Origin: Thermoanaerobaculia bacterium
Lineage (GTDB): Bacteria; Acidobacteriota; Thermoanaerobaculia; Thermoanaerobaculales; Sulfomarinibacteraceae
Assembly (NCBI GenBank): GCA_027067575.1
Contig: JAMOVQ010000116.1
Location: 1 to 34,208, forward strand
DNA length: 34,208 nucleotides
Direction of reading: 5' to 3'
Part shown: positions 23,914 to 33,800 of the stretch, one piece after another
Numbering within the stretch: position 1 is the stretch's first letter
How the letters are laid out: each line of letters opens with the position of its first letter
The notes under the pieces: model-generated
Seen by the model: only the letters and a program-made list of their open reading frames with translations
What the model was told of the DNA's origin: nothing
The model's database searches: none
Made by a program: the position numbers and the translations under genes

Positions 23914-24678
23914 TCAGTCCTCGCTGCGCCGGACCTGGATTCGGATCCCCCCACCCTCCCCCTTTCGCTCCACGAGACCGAGCACCAGAAACGCGTAGAG
24001 AATCCGGACGTTGACGCCGGCGGAGTACGGCCCGCTCTCGCACAGCTCGACCAGCGTCTTCTTCCCGTCCACCATCTGGAGCAGCTCCCGTTCCCCGGAC
24101 TCCAGACGCAACCCGGAAAGATGCTCCGGAAACGGGAGCGGCCTCAGCACCGTGGACCGTCCACCGATCCGCCCCGTCACCCGTTTCCCGTCACCGATCC
24201 TGCGGCATCCGCCGACGATCGCCCGGGGAGTGGGGATCCGGATCTTGATCACCTCGTCGTCGCGGAACCGGCCCACCCGGAAGGTGACCGACCCCTCCTC
24301 GAGGTCAAAAAGGCTCCACAGGATCTGCTGGACCTGGTCCCGGACCAGCGGCGCCAGCTCGCCGGGTTTGAGGAACCCCATCTCCACCAGGATCGTCCCG
24401 TGGCGCTTGCCGGGGTTCCGTCTGAGCTCGTCCACCGAGACCCGGTACTGCGCCTTGCTGATCTTGCCTTCCTCCAGCAGGTACTCGCCGAGCGACTCCG
24501 AACGGTCGGAGGAGGAGGCAAAGATCACATCACCACCGATAATGTAGACCTTCTTCGTCGTCTGACCGGAGGTCACCTCCATGACGCCGGGCACACGGTA
24601 CCGGTAGATGGTCGCCAGCATCTCAGGCAAGGGCGTCTCGGAGAGATTTCCCCTGAAGACGAACTCCTCGGTCCCCAT
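23914..24678 (-). CDS. DUF4388 (PATAN-like) domain protein
   Basis: 254 residues from the ATG at 24678, with GGTGGA just upstream. A longer frame exists, but it would translate through the tRNA-Sec gene and is rejected. N-terminal DUF4388 pattern: FRGNLSETPLPEMLATIYRYRVPGVMEV, KKVYIIGGDVIFASSSDRSESLGEYLLEEGKIS, then LVRDQVQQILWSLFDLEEGSVTFR. A C-terminal helical/winged part (about 180-254) ends in a basic segment. Such proteins are thought to act in signalling or scaffolding, often near two-component or motility genes. No catalytic residues are evident. It starts 28 bases after tRNA-Sec. Confidence 0.85.
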   Translation of the reverse strand: MGTEEFVFRGNLSETPLPEMLATIYRYRVPGVMEVTSGQTTKKVYIIGGDVIFASSSDRSESLGEYLLEEGKISKAQYRVSVDELRRNPGKRHGTILVEMGFLKPGELAPLVRDQVQQILWSLFDLEEGSVTFRVGRFRDDEVIKIRIPTPRAIVGGCRRIGDGKRVTGRIGGRSTVLRPLPFPEHLSGLRLESGERELLQMVDGKKTLVELCESGPYSAGVNVRILYAFLVLGLVERKGEGGGIRIQVRRSED

Positions 24679-24706
24679 TCCGTTCCACCTTTCCGGTTCC
24701 GGACGA

Positions 24707-24804
24707 TGGCGGAAGCGCAAGGGAATCGAACCCTCCGACCGACCCTCCGGGGCCGGCCCAACGGATTTGAAGTCCGCGGGAGCCACCAGGCCCCATGCGC
24801 TTCC
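24707..24804 (-). tRNA. selC: tRNA-Sec (anticodon UCA), CCA encoded
   Basis: The minus strand folds as a selenocysteine tRNA. It has an 8-bp acceptor stem GGAAGCGC/GCGCTTCC, discriminator G and encoded CCA (24709-24707). The D stem is 6 bp with a four-base loop (GGGGCC-TGGT-GGCTCC). The anticodon loop is CTTCAAA, with TCA at 24770-24768 on a 5-bp stem. The long variable arm forms about 8 bp. The T arm is GAGGG-TTCGATT-CCCTT. The long acceptor, 6-bp D stem and UCA anticodon are diagnostic. It implies that the organism makes selenoproteins; selA, selB and selD are not in this window. Confidence 0.96.
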
Positions 24805-24813
24805 CCGCGGGGC

Positions 24814-24822
24814 ATTCTACCA
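24814..24822 (-). promoter_or_regulatory. extended -10 promoter of tRNA-Sec
   Basis: Minus-strand TGGTAGAAT, with the hexamer ending nine bases before the first base of the mature tRNA. The predicted start leaves a 5' leader of only about 0-3 bases. No -35 is evident; the upstream bases are the end of the giant gene. Confidence 0.5.
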
Positions 24823-24835
24823 CCAAGATACCGCA

Positions 24836-27800
24836 TCACTGCCCGGCGGACCGTCTCCTGAGGAGCAGAAGCCCCGCACCGGACAGGAGCAGGACCAGGA
24901 ACGCTGTTCCCCAGCGCCCGGAAGCGGGAATGCCCGGAGCCCGCTCGTTGACCACGAGCTCGAACGCCCGCTCCGAACTGAGACCGCCTCCGTCCAGGAC
25001 CTCCACGGTGAAGAGGGCCGCACCCGGCTCCTCCGGGACGCCCTCGATGACCCCGGACGCTCCGTGGAGCACCAGACCCTCCGGAAGAGCGCCGTCGGTC
25101 ACGTGCCAGAGGTACGGCATCGTCCCGCCTTCGGCTCCGAGGATCACGGTGTACTCCGCTCCGGCCACGGCTGCCGGCAGGGTTTCCGTCACGATCTCGA
25201 GCGGCGATGCGGCCACGGTGATCCGGATCCCGGCGGTCGCCTCCCTCCCGCCGGCATCGAGGACGCGGACCACCCCGACCCAGGTGCCCGTCCGGGAGGG
25301 CGTTCCCTGAAGGGTTCCCCCGGCGGGATCGAGGGAAAGCCCCGGCGGCAGCTCGCCGTTGGCAAGCTCCCAGGAGTACGGTGCCACCCCGCCCACCGCT
25401 TCCAGCGTCCGGCTGTACGGCTGGCCCACCACACCGCCGTCGATCACGCCTTCCGCCGTGATCCGGAGCGGTTCGGTAGCGCCCTCGAACGCCGTGACAG
25501 CCCGGGAAACCGTTCCACCGGCCGCCAGCTCGGCCTCCACCGTGTGCTCACCCCTGGCGGCAGGCCCAAGCGGCACAGTCACGCTCTCCACCCCGGACAG
25601 CGTCACCGTCCCCTGGTGGACCGTGTCCCCGTCGAGCCGAACCGTGAGACCGCCCGTTCCCGATCCGCTCACCGTCACCAGCGCCGTCACCGGATCCCCG
25701 GCGAGGTAGGCAGGCCGGTCGGTCGAGATCCCGAGCACCGCCGTCCCACCCATGTCGAAGAACGCCTGCGCCGTGGCCAGTGTCCGTTCCGCCGGATCCA
25801 CGGCCTCCACCACGAGACGGTACGTCCCGGCGCCCCGGCCCGGAGCCGTGAACGGCACGCTCACCCGCCGCAGATCCCCCGCGACGAGCAGGAGAGGGAC
25901 GTCGGCGGCCACATCCGAGCCACCGCCGGGAGCCACGATCCACGGACGCAGCACCACGTCGACGTCGCTGTCACTTGCCACCGTCACGGCCGCGGACACC
26001 GTTGCACCCGCCTGGACCTCCTGCGGCATCTCCACGTGGAGGATCCGGACATGCGGACCCCGGACTCTGATGTCGTACGTCCCGTTCCCTTCCCCTTCGG
26101 GACCTCCGACCAGCGTCCAGAGCAACGGGTACCGCCCGTACGGTGTCCCTTCCGGAATCTCGAGGCTCTGGGTTCCACTTCCCTCGAAGACCAGCACCCC
26201 CCAGGGCGCCGCCACCTCCAGGGACGAACCCTCGGGGATCGCCGCCGTCACCTGCATCGTCTGACCCGGGAGGTAGGTCTCCCTGTCCGTGCTCAGGACC
26301 ACCGGCCCTTCGCTGGAGTGCACCGTCCGCTGATCGAGGTACGCCGCCCGTCCCGACGGCCAGAAGAATCCGAACCGGAGATCGCCGCCGGGACGGTCCA
26401 CCGGGACCTCCACGTCGATCGACCGCGGCGCCGGCCCCACCGTCACCGGCTGATCGGAAGAAAAGCTCCCGTAGCCGACCCGCAACGCCAGCTCCACCGG
26501 TGCCGCCGCCGCTGGCGCACTGACCGTCAGCGACAGCGTGACGCTCTCGCCCGACGCCGCGTGATCCCGGTCCAGGGACGCCGTCACGTCCAGATCGAGT
26601 CCCCGGATGCGAACGGGAAAGAACCCCGCCGCGGCTTCCCCGCCGCCTTCACCGTCGGCATCGCTCATCACCCAGTAACGGCCCTCCACCGTGGAGGTCG
26701 GCACATCTCCGGGAACCGCCACCGCCACGGGAACGGCCACCGTCGCGCCGCCGGGCAGCTCCCCTCGCGACACTGCCCTCCCGGCGCCGCCTCCGGCCAG
26801 CTCGACCTGGATCTCGTACGAGGCCGGCCGCCACCCCGTGTTCCGGAGCTCCACGGGAACCACGGCTTGTCCCCCGGCCGCCGCCTCCACGAGGGAGGGT
26901 GCCGACACGACCTCCAGCCGTCCCGGAGCGAGCTCGAGAGAGACGTCCCGCTCGAGGTCGATCCCGTCGCCACCGTCACCCACTGAGACGTGGGCGGACA
27001 GGATCCCATCCAGCGCCTCGTCCACCCGGAGCGCCACCGCGTCCACCCGTGTCTCCCCGGGGGCGATCTCGCCATCGAACGTCTCCGGCCCCGTTGGCCC
27101 CTCGACGGTGGTCACGACCCACGCCGGAGCGGCGCCTTCGTTCGACACCGTCACCTCCAGCGTCGAGATGCCGTCCGCATCCGGAGCCGCAATCCCGGCC
27201 TCCGCCTCGACCCGGCGGGCGGGAAGAACCGTCACCCGACGGCTTCCCGCATCCAGGCCGTTGAGCCGGCCCCGGATCGTGAACGATCCCTCGGGCAGGT
27301 CGAGCCACAACGTCCCCGGCCTGGCTTCGCCCGCACCCACCGTCCAGCTGTCCAGCACATGGCCGACCACCGCGCCCGTGTCGTCCACGGCATCGAGCTC
27401 CACGAGGAACCGGCCATCGAACGAGGCCGTGTTCCTCACGGTCACCTCCACCGGGACCTCCCCCGCCGCGGCGGGCGAGACCACGTCGAACCCGAGCGTG
27501 CCGATCCCGCCGTCGTAGCCGTTCAGGGCCACCTCCTCGTGATGGCCCGCCAGATCGAGGATCAGACGGGCGGGCCCGCCGGTCAGGCCGACTTCCAGAT
27601 CGAGATCGCGGGACTCACCACCGGCCAGGGAAAGCGGCACGGCGCCCGAGCCCGTACCCGATCCGTCGACCCGCCACGTCAGCTCACCCTCGAACCACCG
27701 CGTCCCCGTGTTGCGAACCGTCGCACCGAGAACCCGATCACCCACGGGAAGATCCCCGCCCTGCGGCGGCACGAGCACCGTCTCCGCATCGAAGTCGACG

Positions 27801-30800
27801 GATGCCGCCGTTCGGGTCTGCACGTCACCCGAGAGCACCGCGACGAGCTCCGTATCCTCCGTGACGGTCCGCTCGAACAGCTCCGTGCGCGACCCGTGAG
27901 GCGCCAGGTCCAGGGATCGGGGAGCCTCGTCCCCGGGGAGGAGCTGGACCGTCAGGTGCTCCTCGAGTCCGGTGGGGTTGACGATCTCGACCTCCACCGG
28001 AAACGGGCGGCTCCCCGTCCGCTCCGGCGTCCTCACCGAGACCCGGGCATCGGGAACCTGGACCTCGAGCAGGCGGCCGGCGGTCCCGATGACCTCCGAC
28101 CCGTCCCGGACCCGAACCCGGACCGCATGATCGCCCGGCCCGGGAGCCGTGATCCCGAACGAGAACGGCGCCGTCCCACCGGGATCAACGTTCACGGTCC
28201 GTTCCCCGGCCGCCACCCCGTCCACCTCGAGCTCGATCGAGAGCTCCGCCTTCGGCCCGGTTTGCAGTCCCACCCGGCCCGCCACCGTCACCGAGACGCC
28301 GGGCCGGCTGACCGGCACCGGGTCCAGGACGATCTCCGCCACCTCGTCCTCCACGGAGAACGGCGTCTGAGCCTGGGCCAGCAGCTGTCCCAGCACGTTG
28401 CGGACTCTCCCACGGAACAGGAACTGGCCGAGCTCGGAACCGGTATCCAGCACGTGATGGAGCGCCATGGTCGCCTGGGCCGCGACGTCCACCGTCCCGT
28501 CCCAGCTCCACAACACCTTCCGCCGGTCTACCGCCCGGACCCACGGACTCCCTCCATCGAGGCCGTACACCACGCCGCCGCCCGTGGAAGCGACGGCGAA
28601 CAGCTCGGCCTTCCAGTCGCCGCCGGCATCCAGCACCGTCAGAGGACCCGTCCCCTCCGACGGGCCGGCCACGGAGGAACCGTCCGTCCCGCGGAAGATC
28701 CGAAGCTCGCCGAACCATTCGTCGCCGGAGGAGGCGATCACGTCCGGCAGGTCGTCACCGTCACAGTCGAGCAGCGCCGGCGGCCCCAGCGCCCCCATCG
28801 GTGTCGAAGCGTCCCAGAGCAAGGCCCCCGTCGCCTCGAACGCAAGCACCCCCGACTCGCACGCAACCACGAGCTCCGCCGCGCCGTCACCGTCCACGTC
28901 ACCGGCAGCCGCCGGCCAGGAGGAGCGGAACCAGACGCCGCTCGATCCCCGGACCGCCCCGTCCGCTGCATCGACGACGGTCAGGATGCTGCTCTCCGAG
29001 GAGTCCCCGGGAGTCGCCACGACGGCCACCCTGGGAGCGTCGGCCGTCCCGAACCGTACCGGGCACCCGGCCGGCGGCGCGGCGAGGGCCGTGCTCCAGA
29101 CGACGCCTCCGCCACCATCGAGGGCGACCACCTCCCCGCCGTCCGTTGTCGCCAGAGCCACCAGGACCCTCGGTGAACCGTCCACCTCGCCGACCGCCGT
29201 CCCCGTCACCACCGCCCCGTCCGGAAACGCGGGGGTTCCCGCCACCGCCCAGAGCACCGTCCCGTCCTGCGTCCGGAGCGCCGAGACCGCCCCGTCCGAG
29301 GTGACGAGGACCTCTTCGACCCCGTCGCCGTCCAGGTCGGCGAAGACGGGCCCCCCGTCCGATGCGAGGGCCTCCCTCGCCGGCCCCGGGAGATCCCGGC
29401 TCCAGACCTCGCCCAGCCCCGGGCCGAGACGGCGCACCGTCACCCCTCCCGGGGCCGCCGTCCACAGGTACACCTCCGGCGCCCCGTCGCCGTCCGTGTC
29501 CTCCACGCCGGCCGTGGCGGCCTCCACCCCGGGATCCAGCGGGAACCCGGGCCCCGGATCCATCCACGGCCCGCGGAAGACCATCAGGCCGTCGGGGGCG
29601 CGCACTCCACCGTCCGGGTCGGTCACGGCCACGAGATCGTCGTACCCGTCCCCGTCGAGATCCCCCGCCACGGCGCTCCGGATCCCAGACTCCCCTCCAA
29701 ACCACGTCACGGCGGAAAAATCAGCCGGGCCGGTCCCCGCCGACACGCCGTTCCGCTCCCCGGTCCCCTGGTACACCCCCCAGGGCTTCACCCGCCGGTG
29801 GGCGTCCACGACCTCGAGATGCACCGCGGCGCCGGCGAGGCCGGCCGGACCGGCGCCCACCACCGCCGTCCCGTCGATCCGCTCCCACGGCCGGTACACC
29901 TCCTGGGAGGTCGCCACGGAAAGCGTCGCCGTGGTCCCGGTCACGTCCACCGCCTCCGACAGCCAGGCCGATCCGACCCAGATCGAGGCCGTGTACCGGC
30001 CCGTCGCCAGACCCTCGGGGAGATCCATGGTGAGCTCCTCCGACTGGCCTGGCCCGACCGTCATGGAGAGATCCCGCGAGACCAGCTCCACACCACCGCT
30101 CCGGAGGATCCACAAGCCCCCCCAGCGTCCCTCGGTCCCGCCGATGTTCGTCACGCGGTAGGTCAGACTACCCCCGGCCACCGGGTCGGCACCCGTCCGC
30201 TCGATCACCGGTTCCGGACTCGAGAGGAAGAACGACGTCTCCCGCACCTCCCCGCCGCCGTTCGGCCCCGCGAGGTGAACCCGGACCGGATAATCGCCCG
30301 GTTCGAGATCGGACCCAAGCGCCACCGTGAACCGCTCGAGTCCCCCCTGGTCCGCCGCCAGCGTCACCGCCCGGCTCTCCGCGAACCCCAGATCCGGCAC
30401 GGCGACCTCCAACGTACCCTGGACCGGGACGGCAACGGTCGCCTCACCCCATTCCACCTCGACGGTCACCGTCCCCCCGGCCACCGGCCGCACACCGGCC
30501 GTTCGGACCGCCAGAGGAGGTCTGGGCTCGGGATGTGCCAGCCACGTGGGCCTCGATCGGGACGACACGCCGTCCGAGAGCGTCGCCACCACCTCGTGCC
30601 ACCCGTACCCCAGGCTCTCCGGAACGGGGATCGTGAACGACTGGCCGATCTGCTGCCCCGCCGGCAGCGGCAGCGTCCGGACCTCGTGAAATCCAACGTC
30701 CGGCACATCCACCCGCAGCTCCAGGGACACCGGGAGGTTGCCCGGGTTGACGATCTCGAGACCCAGCGTCCCCTCCCGGGCTCCATCCAGTACCCTCGGG

Positions 30801-33800
30801 CTCTCCGTCACCCAGAGATCGAACCCGTACCGCACCCACCGTCCCGATCGCTTCCCGACCAACGGCACGCCGTCCTGGCTGGTCCTGGCACTGAGCGAAA
30901 ACGTCCTGGGCCATCTGCTGTCCCCGCCGAACGGCAGGTCTGCCGAGAACGCCGCCTCCCCTCCTCCCTGGATCGTGAACGGGCCAAACGTCCGGTGCGA
31001 ACCCTCCCCCTCGATCCAGACATCGAGACGGCCGTTCTCCAGCGGCCTGGGGCTCGGGTTCCGAACCGTCACCGGCACCCGCAACGCGGGTCCGGAGACC
31101 ACCGCCGGCCGACCAATGGAGACGCTTGCATCGGCCAGCGGCATATCGAACCGCGTCCGTGACGGTCTCTCCGATGCGTGGTACTCGCTCCCATCCTCCC
31201 AGCAATCCTGGTACGGGTAGCAGAAGTACAGGAACACGTCCCCCCGTCCCTGCCAGTCCGCCGGCACCGTGAACGACTCCTCCAGGCTGAAACTCCCCCC
31301 CAAGTTCACCGAGAACGGCTGCCACGGGAACCGGATCGTCCGCTGCTGTGGGGCTCCGAGAACGTTGTACTCGTTCCGCACCACGATCCGGTAGCGCCCG
31401 GAGAACCCCGCCATCGTCTGGTTCGTCAACGTCGCCGAAAGCACCACCTCATCCCCCGGAGCCGCCCGCTCCGGCGCGGCCGACAGCGCCACCGCCATCT
31501 GCCGCCGGTTCCGCAAGACCGACCGGAACGCCGTCACCGCCGGCTCGTCGTCGCCCGGGAAGTACACCTGCGCGCGCAGCGTGCCGCCACCGGCGTTCCC
31601 CCCGTGGCCCACGATCAGCTCCAGCGGCCCGACCTGGAGATCTGCCGTGTACGGCGTCCCAGGGAAAGCCGTGAACGTCACGGTGCGTTGGCGTCTCCAG
31701 CCCCCCCAAGCGGCCGGCCCCGGGGTGAAGTCGATCGCCACCGTCCCGGACACCGGCGCATCCCCCGTCGCCACCACGGCCAGATGCACCGGCACCACCG
31801 CATTCTCCGGCCAGTCCTCCTGCGGCGTGGTCAGCGTCACTCCGACCTGGGGCAACGTGTCCACCTCGGACGGCCAGTCCACCAGCAGCAACTGCCCCGC
31901 CATCGCCCACGGCTGGACGAGCCACGGCGCGACGGTCCACGTCTCGTGCAGCGTCCTTTCCGAGTCCTCCAGGCGGTACCGCAGCGGGAGCAGCCCCGGC
32001 CACTGGGAGCTCCCGCCGGCCTGCCCGAGCCGGGGCCGCACCGTCACGGCGGCCGACTCCCCCGCCGGCAGCTCCAGCGTCTCCGAGCCGGTCCAGCTCT
32101 CCGACGCCGGCCACAGCTCCCGGACCTCCCACACCACACGGTCCGCATCCTCGCCCCCCACGTTGCGAACCGTCACCGGCATCTCCGGAGAACACGGCGT
32201 CCCCACCCGGCACACCGGACGCTCCATCTCCGGATCCATCCCCCACAGCACCAGGTCCCGCAGCACCCGGTACCCGTCCATCGGCTCGCCCCCGTTGGCC
32301 TCCGCCCAGTCCCCGTACAGCGTCCCCACCACGACCCGCCCCGAACCCAGCCCGTACTCCACCAGCGCCGGCGCCCCCCCGGACGCCCGCCGCAGCAGCA
32401 CCACCGAACCCGCCGGCCACCGCACGATCGACCCGTCCACCGGCTCCGGAACACTCCCTCCCCGCACCGACGCCAGCGCCGGGTGCCGGGCCGCCTGCAC
32501 CAGGCTCCCCCACCAGCAGCTCTGGTCCTCGAGCCACCCCATCACCTCCAGCGCCTCCCCCTCGGGAACCGGCACCGCTCCGAAATCCTCCCCACGCATC
32601 TGCGCCATCACGATCAGCGTCCCCCCGCCCTCCACGTACGCCCGCAACCGCTCCCTCAGCCCCTCGCTCTCACCCATCCCGTACAGCCCGCCCGACGGAA
32701 CCAGCAGCACGTCGTGCGCCAGCGCCTTCCCCGGGTCGAACAGCGGGTCGATCACCGCGTACACCAGCCCCATCCGCTCGAGCAGCGCCTCGGCCCCTCC
32801 CGCGAACCCGTTGTTCAGCACCGCAACCCTCGGCGCCCGCTCCAGCACCGCCGCCGGCCGCACCGCCTCCCCCGAGTACACACCCTTGATCCGCCCCATC
32901 GCCCGCCAGAGCTCCGCCTCCCCCTCCTCGTCCACACCCCGCTCCCCCTGCTCGAACAGCCACATCGTCTTCCACAGATCGACCAGCGCCGGCTCACCGC
33001 GCTCCACCCCCAGACCACCCAGCTCCCGCCAGTGCCGGTCCACCAGGATCGACAGCGGCTCCTCCCCCCCGGCAACCACCGCCGCCGTCCCGACCACCCC
33101 CGCGTTGTCGTCCACGTGGTCCGCCCCAGGAGGGATGGGAAACGCCGGAGGCTCCGGCATGGGACACGCATCCCGCCCCCCATCCGCAAGTCTCAGATCC
33201 CGGCTCCCGCCTCCGAACAACCCCGTCATCCGGCAGGGGTTCACATTACCGTCGTTGCACGGACACTCCCGCCTCACCCGCTCCCAGAACCAGAGGATCG
33301 CCCCCATCACCGCATCCGTCGTCATCTCGATCTGTTCCTTGTACCGGTCATCGAACTCAATCGGGCGGCTCGCCCCGCCCGCGGCGAGCTCGTCATGCTC
33401 CGCCCACCACCTCAGGGCGATCTCGTCGCTCTTCGTCCTGAGGACCGTTTCCGGATCCGTCAGCCGTCCGGACGCGTAGAAATCGGGGTACGGGAGCGAC
33501 TCGTACAACTGTGCGTCGACCTGCGAGAAGAGTGAATGGACATACCTCGCCCACGGATGGTCGCTGTCGATCGGCCGGTAGTACGGCGGGTACTGCCAGA
33601 ACCGGATCAGGTTCAACTCGTCCGGCGTCGACCCCGGCGGACCGAACCCTCTGAACGAGTCAGGAAACCGCTCGGCAAGCGTCGACGCGAGCACCTCCGT
33701 CCCCGGAGCAAACGGCGACGACGACACCACGCTCTGCGAGAATGTCGAAAGAAGCTCCATCACCTCATCCGCCGAACCGTGAGGAAACGGTTCGCTCGCC

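Noticed and set aside
24679-24786. Longer start for the DUF4388 protein
   Set aside because: The extension would be a translation of the tRNA-Sec sequence; ATG 24678 has its own ribosome site.
24836-24838. TGA stop of the giant gene as a Sec codon
   Set aside because: Readthrough would enter the tRNA-Sec gene, and the sorting tail is already complete before the stop.
24608-33535. Long plus-strand open frames opposite the giant gene (about 730-790 codons each)
   Set aside because: His/Arg/Pro-rich translations with no recognisable domains, while the minus strand carries repeated recognisable folds throughout.
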